A DNA stretch of 64,000 bases, taken from the NCBI RefSeq assembly GCF_000463015.1, contig NC_022247.1, positions 4,898,001-4,962,000 on the forward strand. The letters are read 5' to 3'. This DNA comes from Variovorax paradoxus B4 (lineage in GTDB: Bacteria; Pseudomonadota; Gammaproteobacteria; Burkholderiales; Burkholderiaceae_C). This document shows positions 46,312 to 53,536 of the stretch, in pieces. The notes beneath the pieces are model-generated. The model saw nothing but the letters and a program-made list of their open reading frames with translations. It searched no databases and had not been told where the DNA came from. Both the position numbers and the translations under genes were made by a program. Position 1 is the stretch's first letter; each line of letters starts with the position of its first letter.

Positions 46312-46644
46312 CTAATGGAGAGCAGAGTCTCCGCTTTCCATATGTGGGAAGTTCTGATTCACGAATGACTTCACGAACTCGCCGGGTACGGCTGGGAGTC
46401 CCTGCACCCTCGCGGCTTCGATGTAACCGAGCCAAAAAGCACGAATCTTGTCGGGGACGGTATCGACGAAACCCATCTGTGTCGCGACTACCTCATGCCA
46501 TGAACCGCTCGCACCAAGTGTTTGATGGAGCTTGGGCTCAAGAGCGACAAGGACGTCTCGTTGGTCGTCGTCGAGTTCTCCAATAGCATTCAGGATGTAG
46601 CAGTCCAAGAGCCTCAAAAATGGGTTGTCGTCGTATCTACTCAT
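46312..46644 (-). CDS. Conserved hypothetical cassette protein
   Basis: The 110-residue protein starts MSRYDDNPFLRLLDCYILNA and continues GELDDDQRDVLVALEPKLHQ, ending KSFVNQNFPHMESGDSALH. It is helical and acidic. This pattern (DDNPFLRLLDCYVLNAIGEL) belongs to a family of unknown function often met in cassette arrays and accessory islands, by my recollection. The motif copy at 46213-46239 follows about 75 bp after the stop. Confidence 0.65.
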   Translation of the reverse strand: MSRYDDNPFLRLLDCYILNAIGELDDDQRDVLVALEPKLHQTLGASGSWHEVVATQMGFVDTVPDKIRAFWLGYIEAARVQGLPAVPGEFVKSFVNQNFPHMESGDSALH

Positions 46645-46729
46645 CACGTTTAGTATGCTTTGCAAGCGTCCGCTGCTGGCCGCATTCTGCCCTCTCCGGC
46701 GCCCCGTTGCCTTGGGGCACCAGAGAAGG

Positions 46730-47353
46730 TCAGGCTTCCGTCTGTTCGGCTATTTCCAGGGCGTCTTCAACTTCGATCCCCAGGTAGCGCACGGTACTTT
46801 CAAGCTTGGTGTGCCCGAGCAACAACTGCACCGCGCGAAGGTTCCTAGTGCGGCGGTAGACCAAGGAAGCCTTGGTTCTGCGCATCGAATGGGTGCCGTA
46901 GTCGGCAGAATCCAGGCCGATCTCCTCCACCCAGCCATCCACGATGCGCGCGTACTGCCGTGTCCCGAGGTGTGGCGATGCATGAACCCGGCTCGGGAAG
47001 AGGAAGTCTTCGGGACGAAGATGCGCCGAATGAATCCAACCGGACACCGCAGTGCGGGTTGGCTCGGTGAGTTCGAACTGGACCGGTCGTCCGGTCTTCT
47101 GCTGGATCACGTTCGCGCGGGCCGCCGGCCTATCGCCATTGGCCACGTCGCGCACTCGTATCTTGACCAGATCGCAGGCTCGAAGCTTGCTGTCGATACC
47201 GAGGTTGAAGAGCGCAAGGTCGCGAGTTCGGCATGACAACTGGAGCCGTGTCCGGATCGCCCAGATTTCCTTGAGCTTGAATGGCCGCTTCTGCCCGACG
47301 AGTTTGTCCTTGTTCCAGGGGGAGCGCGGTGCAGCGATTGTGCAAGCGTCCAT
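46730..47353 (-). CDS. Short tyrosine recombinase/integrase
   Basis: This 207-residue protein is a catalytic-domain-only tyrosine recombinase. The expected residues are visible: Arg in SKLRACDLVKIRVRDV, Lys in QQKTGRPVQF, His-x-x-Arg in THSMRRTKAS, His in LLGHTKLEST and the nucleophile Tyr in VRYLGIEVED. The arm- and core-binding domains of usual integrases are absent, about half the normal length. AGGAGA precedes the ATG. It lies within the array of motif-flanked small genes and is itself followed by a motif copy at 46666-46691, so it may move as one of them or move the others. Confidence 0.85.
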   Translation of the reverse strand: MDACTIAAPRSPWNKDKLVGQKRPFKLKEIWAIRTRLQLSCRTRDLALFNLGIDSKLRACDLVKIRVRDVANGDRPAARANVIQQKTGRPVQFELTEPTRTAVSGWIHSAHLRPEDFLFPSRVHASPHLGTRQYARIVDGWVEEIGLDSADYGTHSMRRTKASLVYRRTRNLRAVQLLLGHTKLESTVRYLGIEVEDALEIAEQTEA

Positions 47354-47700
47354 GTCGATCTCCTATGCAGTTTAGGGACCGACACTTTGCGCCAAGGGTC
47401 TCAGCTGGGCCCATCACAGACGATCGCTCGTCCAGATTTGGCGCCGCATAGCTGTCGGTGGAACTCGGCGGGTCAAGGAGTCAACGTCCAGTCGAATTCG
47501 ATCGACGGTTTGATGCCCTCGCAAGCCGCGCGCCGGCGCACCCAGCCGCGGCTAGGAATGCACTGGCGTGGGCACGAGTGCAACGCTTCTCGGTGTCTTC
47601 AAACATCCACGTGCTGTCTGCCCCATGATGCAACCGGGCTTGCGGCGTTTGGCGGACGCGGGCCATCGACATCGCCCTTGACTTCACCATCGGAGCCCGT
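47354..47700. other. Intergenic gap between divergent genes
   Basis: The 347 bp between the recombinase and the DUF1003 gene show no convincing gene. They must contain both promoters. GGAG five bases before the ATG at 47701 is the ribosome binding site of the DUF1003 gene. No repeat of the array motif is visible here. Confidence 0.5.
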
Positions 47701-48249
47701 ATGAACGACAAACACCTCACCCCAAATGCGACGATCCTGGCAGCCGAAGATCGGCTTCGGCTGGAGTCGCTTCGCAAGCACCGACGCGCCCACCGGCAAG
47801 CCAAATCGGCCAAGCCGCCGACGGCTCCCGAGCATTTCCTTCCACGCGAACCGACTCGCAGTCAAAGCCTGGCCGACGCGGTGGCCGCGACCGTAGGGTC
47901 GTGGCGCTTCATCATCTTCCAGAGCACGGCCATCGTGCTGTGGATCGTCGGCAACGCGATGACCGGGAACGGCGCTTGGGACCCGTATCCGTTCATCCTT
48001 CTGAACCTGCTCCTGTCGTTCCAGGCGGCCTACACCGCGCCGGTAATCATGATGAGCCAGAACCGGCAGTCCGAGCAGGACCGGCGCCACGCCGAAACCG
48101 ACTACGAAATCAATGTCAAGGCGGAGTTGGAGATCGAACTGCTGCACGAGAAGATCGACCTCCTGAAGGAACGTGAACTGCTGGCGCTGACCGACGCGGT
48201 GCACGCCCTGACCCGGCGGATCGAAGGGTTGTCGGCACGCCCGACCTGA
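47701..48249 (+). CDS. DUF1003 membrane protein
   Basis: This 182-residue protein has a basic N-terminal region (about 60 residues), then two close transmembrane helices (RFIIFQSTAIVLWIVGNAMT and FILLNLLLSFQAAYTAPVIM) and a coiled-coil tail (ELEIELLHEKIDLLKERELL). This is the DUF1003 layout: GSWRFIIFQ, FILLNL and MMSQNRQSEQDR are conserved. The function is unknown. It is the only rightward gene between 43 and 50 kb. Confidence 0.85.
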   Translation: MNDKHLTPNATILAAEDRLRLESLRKHRRAHRQAKSAKPPTAPEHFLPREPTRSQSLADAVAATVGSWRFIIFQSTAIVLWIVGNAMTGNGAWDPYPFILLNLLLSFQAAYTAPVIMMSQNRQSEQDRRHAETDYEINVKAELEIELLHEKIDLLKERELLALTDAVHALTRRIEGLSARPT

Positions 48250-48671
48250 GTCGCGCTACGGCCGCGGCTTCCACGCCACGTTGAGTCGTACGACGGGCAG
48301 GTCTGGCGAGCCACCGCGTCGTGCAACAGGCGGTCGAGTTCCTTCTTCACCAAGCCGTAGCGCAAGGCACAGGCGCTACGCCGGGGCGAACCCGGGGGGC
48401 TGCACTGGGCTGAATGGGAGCATCACATGGCAGTCGCATCGGTCGAACCTGAATCCGGTCTCGCTCCGAGCGCGTGTCGCCACTGCCCTTTGTGGCACCT
48501 GCTTCGTGGCGCCCGACACGGGACTTCAATGAAGTCCGAGTTCCACCGCAATGGGTGCGGGCCGAAGATGCGCACGCCCGGACCAGACGGTCGTGAGCAC
48601 CCGCTTGTGGCCGTATTCTGCCTTTTGCGGCCGACTTCAAATGCGCGGCGGCAGAGCCGACGGCCACATGT
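48250..48671. other. Gap with one copy of the array motif
   Basis: No gene with codon pattern or start signals is present in these 422 bp. A motif copy lies at 48598-48622, just after the stop of the leftward kinase gene, and CCGC...GCGG could close it into a hairpin. Confidence 0.5.
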
Positions 48672-49193
48672 TCAACCATAGCGAACTATATTGAAGCCTT
48701 CCTCCGCCCCAGGCGGGATGAAATGGCTGGTGATTTGATCGAACTCCGCATCGGTTGTTTGGAACGGGTGTTCCCCCGAAAGGTTGCGAGCACGCAGGCG
48801 CGCCTTGCAAACTTCGTCGGGAACCTCCAGGTAGTGCAGGCGATGCGCTGCTTCAGCTTTCTCGAAAAGGCCTCGGGCCCAATTTCTTGTGGTGGGGGTG
48901 TTCGAGGGGAAGTCGAGTACGACGGACGTGCCCCCCGCGAGCAGTGCTGCAATGTGGCCCGACATCGCTTCGCGCAATCTACCGGCACAGCGCACGTAAT
49001 CCGCGAGGGCTTGAATCTCGTTCGGGTAAAGGCGTGCGAGCCAATCGTCCTCGCTGATGAGAACCGTCTTCGGCTGCGCTGCGAGGTGCTTGGTGAGCGT
49101 CGACTTTCCGGAAGCGATCTTCCCGCAGATCATGTGCAGGACCCCTGGCAAGGAAGAAGCGGCGGCAGTCCGCGAAGTTTCGGTTTCGAGCAT
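48672..49193 (-). CDS. AAA_33 P-loop kinase-like protein
   Basis: The 173-residue protein has a P-loop GKIASGKSTL at about residue 24, then VLISEDDWLARLYP, a lid region (DEVCKARLRARNLSGEHPF) and ends EEGFNIVRYG. This is the AAA_33/zeta-toxin-like kinase pattern; such proteins phosphorylate small molecules or sugars. AGGAG is seven bases before the ATG. Upstream, a hairpin and a terminator-like stem (49236-49304) lie in its leader. The array motif follows the stop. Confidence 0.8.
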   Translation of the reverse strand: MLETETSRTAAASSLPGVLHMICGKIASGKSTLTKHLAAQPKTVLISEDDWLARLYPNEIQALADYVRCAGRLREAMSGHIAALLAGGTSVVLDFPSNTPTTRNWARGLFEKAEAAHRLHYLEVPDEVCKARLRARNLSGEHPFQTTDAEFDQITSHFIPPGAEEGFNIVRYG

Positions 49194-49231
49194 TCCAATC
49201 TCCTGTAACTCTGAGGAGCCCCAGGAGACAG

Positions 49232-49336
49232 AAAAAACCCGCCTCATGGGGCGGGTTGCTTGGCTACTCAGGCCGCGCGCTAACCCACCATCCTTCGGAT
49301 GGTGCGAATAATGGACGCGAATTGCGAGCAAGCCAT
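49232..49336 (-). promoter_or_regulatory. Candidate attenuator-like leader of the kinase gene
   Basis: Reading leftward, an 18-codon frame (MACSQFASIIRTIRRMVG, ATG at 49336, stop at 49280) contains an 8-bp hairpin, CACCATCC/GGATGGTG (49286-49304). It is followed by a terminator-like stem, AACCCGCC/GGCGGGTT (49236-49257), with a run of T on the minus strand. The kinase ATG is 43 bp further on. This layout is that of a transcription attenuator, but the frame has no ribosome binding site. The stem may instead simply terminate the TetR transcript. Confidence 0.4.
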
Positions 49337-49456
49337 GGAGAGCAAGGATAGCGAGTTCCAGAGGTCTCAGCAATCCGTTCGCGTGGGACGCCTATGCACC
49401 AAGGTCAGGCCAGAGGTTCGATTCGTACTTCCGCTGTTGGCCGTAACAGCCCTACA

Positions 49457-50116
49457 TTAGGCGCCTGTCGTCACCGAGAACGCCACTCCGTTCATCAGAC
49501 GAAGCGCTGCCTTGATGCGCGGCGCCGGGTCCCATACCGGCACTGATGGCGTCACGCCCAGCGCCATCTGCCGCAAGGGCTCTGCGACGACCATCGACAG
49601 CATCAGGTCGCACACCGCTTCGGGTTCGTTCACCTGCAGCAGCCCGTTCTTGTGCTGGCGCTTGAGCCAGTCGCCGAGCATCCGCCGGCCGCGCTCGATG
49701 CCATTGCGTTCATACACCTCCAGCAGGTCCGCCTTGGACGGAAAGTCGGTGGTGAGCAGGCGGAACAGGCCAACCGCGTCGGCCGACAGCACGCGCGCCG
49801 CGATCACCCGCAGTATTTCCGCCAGCGCGGGCAACACGTCCGCCTGTGAGCGAACTTCGGTCGCCAGCACGGGCTTGAATTCGTCGGTCCAACTGCGCAC
49901 GACCAGCGCCACGAGGTCTTCGCGGTTGGCCGCGAACCGGTAGAGCGACTTCTTGGCAAGGCCGGCGCGCCTGGCCACGGCCTCCATCGTCGTGGCGGCA
50001 TAGCCTTCGTTCAGCAGCAGCCAGGTGGCGGCGGCCACTGCAGCCTCGCCCATCTCGTGCTCGGGCCTTGCCGGCCGCCCGCGTGGCCGGGCGGTGGGTT
50101 TCGTTGCGTGTTCCAT
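49457..50116 (-). CDS. TetR-family transcriptional regulator
   Basis: This 219-residue repressor has a basic N-terminal tail (KPTARPRGRPARPEHE), the TetR helix-turn-helix (about 22-68, with GYAATTMEAVARRAGLAKKSLYR) and a helical ligand domain. It diverges from the DAPG-hydrolase-family gene across a 17-bp palindrome at 50164-50180. This is the usual arrangement for a repressor of a detoxification enzyme that responds to the enzyme's substrate. Confidence 0.9.
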   Translation of the reverse strand: MEHATKPTARPRGRPARPEHEMGEAAVAAATWLLLNEGYAATTMEAVARRAGLAKKSLYRFAANREDLVALVVRSWTDEFKPVLATEVRSQADVLPALAEILRVIAARVLSADAVGLFRLLTTDFPSKADLLEVYERNGIERGRRMLGDWLKRQHKNGLLQVNEPEAVCDLMLSMVVAEPLRQMALGVTPSVPVWDPAPRIKAALRLMNGVAFSVTTGA

Positions 50117-50163
50117 GCGGTCTTTCGTTGCGGAGCCTTCCGTGGGGCATTATCCAGTTTAAC

Positions 50164-50180
50164 GAAACGACATACGTTTC
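50164..50180. promoter_or_regulatory. TetR-type operator
   Basis: GAAACG-ACATA-CGTTTC has exact 6-bp arms around a 5-bp centre. It lies 48 bp before both the TetR start (50116) and the hydrolase start (50228), ideal for repressing both. The sequence around it is AT-rich and must contain the two promoters. Confidence 0.7.
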
Positions 50181-50227
50181 TTTAATGTAAGATCATTTTT
50201 CCTCTTCAAGAAATGATCGGAAAACAC

Positions 50228-50923
50228 ATGATCGAGCATCCCTTCCATCCAGAGATTTCCCGCATCGACGACCTGCTGCAGATCACGCCCCTGCGGCTGG
50301 AGACCGGCATCTCCCGGCTGCCCAGCGGCTGCCTCGTCGTGGCGGTGCGCACCGATCTTCATGGCTGCACCGGACGTATGCTCGACTGGTGGTTCAAGTT
50401 CTTCGAGACCACACAGCACATCAAGTGGTGGCATCCGCACGACCACGTCGAGCATCGCGGCTGGGACAAGCACTGGAAGAAAGGCGAAAGCTACATCGGC
50501 GCGTCCATTCGCGCGGTGGAGTCGCTGGCTGATATTCCGCCGGTGGCCGCGCAACTGAAGTTCCACGACCCGCGCGAGCTGTTCGACGCCGAACAGCTCG
50601 ACCTGGCCTTCGCGCAGAAGCGCGCGTCGGCGGCGGTCTATGCGCGCATCGGCTTTGGCGAGCACATCGCGCTGGACGCCAACGGCGATCCGCAGGATGG
50701 GCAGATGATTCACCTGGCCCGCGACACGCCCTTTGGTTGCGTCTTGCGCAGCCGCTTCCTGCTGGGGCAGTCGAGCGCGCAACCGGCGGTCGACCTGCCG
50801 GACGAGTTGGGACTGGGGCTGCTGCGCCACTGCTATTCGGAGTTCACGTACCTCTCGCGTTTCCTGCCGTCGCTGTACTACGGCGAGCACGCCAACGGCG
50901 AGGCCGCGCCGCTGCCCTGGTAA
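50228..50923 (+). CDS. DAPG-hydrolase (PhlG) family protein
   Basis: This 231-residue protein resembles PhlG, the zinc hydrolase that cleaves the C-C bond of 2,4-diacetylphloroglucinol. Family signs are MLDWWFKFFETTQHIKWWHP, then HDHVEHRGWD with the metal-binding His and Glu, and HCYSEFTYLSRFLP with a further His/Glu near the end. It probably inactivates a phloroglucinol-type antibiotic or a related acylated ring. ATG 50228 follows GGA with six-base spacing; ATG 50213 is a possible alternative. It is controlled by the divergent TetR regulator. Confidence 0.82.
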   Translation: MIEHPFHPEISRIDDLLQITPLRLETGISRLPSGCLVVAVRTDLHGCTGRMLDWWFKFFETTQHIKWWHPHDHVEHRGWDKHWKKGESYIGASIRAVESLADIPPVAAQLKFHDPRELFDAEQLDLAFAQKRASAAVYARIGFGEHIALDANGDPQDGQMIHLARDTPFGCVLRSRFLLGQSSAQPAVDLPDELGLGLLRHCYSEFTYLSRFLPSLYYGEHANGEAAPLPW

Positions 50924-50963
50924 TCGGGCGCCGTGCGTACATACATACGCAAGCCTCAGCTCA

Positions 50964-51275
50964 CTACGCTCTTGAACACAGCGATGCGTGCCATGTCGAA
51001 GACCCGACCAGTGGCACGCGCACGTCTAGCCAGGCTGGCGCACACTGACTGCGAAGCTCGTGCGGCGGCAGGTGGTCCGACTCACTCGCAACGCCGACGA
51101 ACAACATGAAGTCCGGATCATGGTCAAGCCGTGACACTTCAAATCTCAACACCGCCAACTGCCTGACACGCGTCAGAGATCGGCGGAATTCAACACGGCG
51201 TACAACCACAGCGCGATGTTGCTCGATCGGAAGAGGTTTCTTCGAAGCCGCTGGGTGCGACGGATCATGGTGCAT
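50964..51275 (-). CDS. Doubtful hypothetical ORF
   Basis: A 103-codon frame starts MHHDPSHPAASKKPLPIEQH and contains RLDHDPDFMLFVGVASESDH, which looks more protein-like than usual noise. There is no ribosome binding site and no family match known to me. The 400-bp space 50924-51331 otherwise contains nothing recognisable. It may be a remnant. Confidence 0.25.
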   Translation of the reverse strand: MHHDPSHPAASKKPLPIEQHRAVVVRRVEFRRSLTRVRQLAVLRFEVSRLDHDPDFMLFVGVASESDHLPPHELRSQCAPAWLDVRVPLVGSSTWHASLCSRA

Positions 51276-51331
51276 CTCCCCAAAGGGGCATGCGAACAAT
51301 CAGCGGCAAAATGCAAATACAACGTGCCGAC

Positions 51332-51829
51332 TCAGCCAGTTTGATCATTTGGCCTCGGGTGAACCAAGTCACCTGGCGAGAAGACGGGCACTGCGGGTAT
51401 TGGTGCGGCGGTGAGTCTGGGCTTGATCCGCACGACCAGGTGAAGGTCTTCCACCAGTTGGAGATCACCACACCTGGTGCGTCGCAGCTTCACAGCCAGC
51501 AGACCTTGTAGCTTGGCGCGGTGCCATTCGGCAGCGTCGGCGATTTCCGTGCGCGTCATGGCTGCGATTCCGATGCCATGTTCCAGTTCGGCGGCCCGTA
51601 AGCAGGCTGCGACGCGTTCGACGCTCTTGAGCGTGTGCTCGATCACCTCCAAGCAACGCTCGGCCAACTTGTTCGGCTCATCTGCAGAGTGTCCGTACAC
51701 GAAGGCTTCGTAGGGACGCACTGCAGGTTTTGCATCAAACGGCACAAGCCAAGGCCACGATTGACCCAGGCGAGGATTCGACGGCCCGATCGCCGGCTGG
51801 CAGTTCAGTGCGGGATCAGATCCAGGCAT
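51332..51829 (-). CDS. Hypothetical protein downstream of the BamE-like gene
   Basis: The 165-codon frame starts inside the last 25 bp of the BamE-like gene. Its middle reads FVYGHSADEPNKLAERCLEV and IEHTLKSVERVAACLRAAEL, which is a plausible helical protein. No Shine-Dalgarno sequence precedes the ATG. No family was recognised. If real, it ends the type I secretion operon. Confidence 0.35.
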   Translation of the reverse strand: MPGSDPALNCQPAIGPSNPRLGQSWPWLVPFDAKPAVRPYEAFVYGHSADEPNKLAERCLEVIEHTLKSVERVAACLRAAELEHGIGIAAMTRTEIADAAEWHRAKLQGLLAVKLRRTRCGDLQLVEDLHLVVRIKPRLTAAPIPAVPVFSPGDLVHPRPNDQTG

Positions 51830-52248
51830 TGCCGACGGCGCCACGCGGCGCTGCGCACGGTTTGGCTGTCGTCGAACACGACTTTGTACTGGCATACGAG
51901 GTAGTTGGCCGATTGCGGCATTTGGAACTTGAACTGGTAGTCCCACTCAGTGCCGAGCGCGCCGCGCTGTTGCCTCAGCGCCTGCCCGAGCACGGCGAGC
52001 ACCTGAGCCTGATTGATCCCGGGCTTGATTTCGCGAAAGCGCTCGGGCCGCGACACGATGCCGTCGCGCAGAAAGGGCTCCTTGAAGTCAGGGCGGCGCG
52101 CCTCGACGTCGCGATAGTCCAGCTTGTCGGGGTTGCTCACGGGGTCTACGGGGTTATCGCGCGCCGCCACATGTGTGGCGGCGCCGAGCAGCGCGGCGGC
52201 GAGCGCGAAGGCGGCAACGGTGGGTGATGCGTGCGGGGTCTTTTTCAT
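51805..52248 (-). CDS. SmpA/OmlA (BamE-like) domain protein
   Basis: This 147-residue exported protein has a signal peptide (MKKTPHASPTVAAFALAAAL, cleavage near THVAA). The mature part carries a BamE/SmpA-OmlA pattern: REIKPGINQAQVLAVLGQAL followed by WDYQFKFQMPQSANYLVCQY. There is no lipobox Cys at the cleavage site, so it is probably periplasmic rather than a lipoprotein. BamE-like proteins often follow type I secretion genes for large adhesins, and it lies 55 bp after the HlyD gene in the same operon. Confidence 0.8.
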   Translation of the reverse strand: MKKTPHASPTVAAFALAAALLGAATHVAARDNPVDPVSNPDKLDYRDVEARRPDFKEPFLRDGIVSRPERFREIKPGINQAQVLAVLGQALRQQRGALGTEWDYQFKFQMPQSANYLVCQYKVVFDDSQTVRSAAWRRRQCLDLIPH

Positions 52249-52303
52249 GGCTGGCGTCCTCTTGGGTCGGATGGGATTCTTGGGAGAGATGAGCGCGCGC
52301 GAA

Positions 52304-53536
52304 TCAGCGCTCGCGCATGGCTTCGCGCGCCTTGTTCAGCGGCTTGGTCAGGTAGTCCCACACGGTCTTGCGACCGGTGCGGATGTCGGCGGTGGTCACC
52401 ATGCCGGGCACGATGGGCATGCGGCGGCCGGCCTTGTCGGTCAGTGCGTCGGAGTCGGTGCGCACGAGCACGGGGTAGTACACGATCTCGGGCTTGACCT
52501 CGTCGCGCTGCGTGTCGGGTGCGATGGTCACCACACGCCCTTTGAGGCCGCCGTACACGGCGTAGTCATAAGCGGTGACCTTGATCTGCGCCTCCTGCCC
52601 GGGCCGCATGAAGGCGATGTCGCGAGGCGAGATGCGCGCCTCGACCAGCAACTGGTCGTCCAGCGGCACCAGGGTCAGGAGCGAGCCGTTGGGCGGCACG
52701 ACACCGCCGATGGTGGTGACCTGCAAGCTCTTGACGATGCCGCGCACGGGCGAGTTCAGGGTGAGCCGCTCGAGCGAGTCTGCACGCCCGCGCACCACGG
52801 ACGACAAGGACTTCACCTCGGCATCGGCCTTGGCGAGTTCCTCGCGGCTGCGCACCATGTAGTTCGATCGCGCCTCGGAGATCTTCAGCTCCAGGTCGGC
52901 GGCCTGGCGTTGCAGGCGGATGAGCTCGACGTTGCTGGCCGCGCCGCTCACCTGCAGCGAGCGGGTGATGTCGAGCTCTTTGCGCACGAGCGCAAGCGCC
53001 TGGCCCAGACCTGAAGCGGTGTCGCGCATGCTGCCCTGCCGCGAGCGGAAGAGCGCGCTTTCGGAGTCGACCAGCTGCGCGTACGCCTTCAGCTCGGCGG
53101 GGAACTGAAGGGTGCTGCGCCCTTCCACCTCGGCGCGCAGGCGCACGCTGCTGGCCAGCGCGGCGCGGTAGCGCGCGGCAGTTTCTTCCACGCTCGACTC
53201 GCCGCGCGTCGGGTCGAGCTGCGCGAGCACCTCGCCCTTCTCGACGATCTGGCCTTCGTGCACGCGCAGCTCGGCAAGGATGCCGCCTTCGAGCGACTGG
53301 ATGCGCTGCTCGCGCGAGCTGGGAATCACCTTGCCCATGCCGCTGGACACTTCGTCGATCTCGAAGCACCAGGCCCACACGAAGAACGCGAGCAGAAAGA
53401 GCGCGACGAACCACACGACGCGCGCGGAGCCGCTGGCGCGCGCCTCGTCGAAGTCGCCGGCGCCGCCGGGGCCCCACACGGTGGCGGTGGATACCTGCGC
53501 AGGCACCGGTGCCTTGGTCAATGTCACGGCGTTCAT
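52304..53536 (-). CDS. HlyD-family type I secretion adaptor
   Basis: This 410-residue inner-membrane adaptor has one N-terminal transmembrane helix (VVWFVALFLLAFFVWAWCFE, about 40-60), a lipoyl-like half (VIPSSREQRIQSLEGGILAE), a long coiled coil (about 110-270) and a beta domain (LTLNSPVRGIVKSLQVTTIG). It links the ABC exporter to TolC. AGGAGG precedes the ATG and the start overlaps the ABC gene stop by four bases (ATGA). Confidence 0.93.
   Translation of the reverse strand: MNAVTLTKAPVPAQVSTATVWGPGGAGDFDEARASGSARVVWFVALFLLAFFVWAWCFEIDEVSSGMGKVIPSSREQRIQSLEGGILAELRVHEGQIVEKGEVLAQLDPTRGESSVEETAARYRAALASSVRLRAEVEGRSTLQFPAELKAYAQLVDSESALFRSRQGSMRDTASGLGQALALVRKELDITRSLQVSGAASNVELIRLQRQAADLELKISEARSNYMVRSREELAKADAEVKSLSSVVRGRADSLERLTLNSPVRGIVKSLQVTTIGGVVPPNGSLLTLVPLDDQLLVEARISPRDIAFMRPGQEAQIKVTAYDYAVYGGLKGRVVTIAPDTQRDEVKPEIVYYPVLVRTDSDALTDKAGRRMPIVPGMVTTADIRTGRKTVWDYLTKPLNKAREAMRER

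Larger units (their letters stand above)
42979..49452. repeat. Dispersed 3'-flanking motif family (TGGCCG core)
   Basis: A motif with approximate consensus GTCCGCT-NN-TGGCCG-N-NT-NTAGCC recurs on the plus strand at 42979-42994, 43436-43453, 44086-44103, 44722-44745, 45292-45315, 45685-45709, 46213-46239, 46666-46691, 48598-48622 and 49428-49452. Every copy lies within about 75 bp of, or overlaps, the stop codon of a minus-strand gene, always in the same orientation. The strongest identity is TTGGCCGACTGTAGCC at 42979, 45694 and, with one change, 46224. A reverse copy is at 35486-35499 and a degenerate one at 37324-37346. It behaves like a cassette boundary or a shared 3' processing site. Confidence 0.6.

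Noticed and set aside
46169..46435. An 88-codon leftward frame
   Set aside because: It overlaps the better-supported 46312-46644 gene in another frame, lacks start signals and spans a copy of the array motif.
49414..49424. Possible attR: AGGTTCGATTC matches the T arm of tRNA-Arg
   Set aside because: Only 11 bases match, the match is to the near-universal T-loop sequence, and the following tRNA 3' end is absent. It is too weak to define the island border.
42979..49452. Classical integron with attC sites
   Set aside because: The small-gene array is integron-like, but the conserved attC core sequences and an IntI-type integrase were not found. The recurring motif is different.
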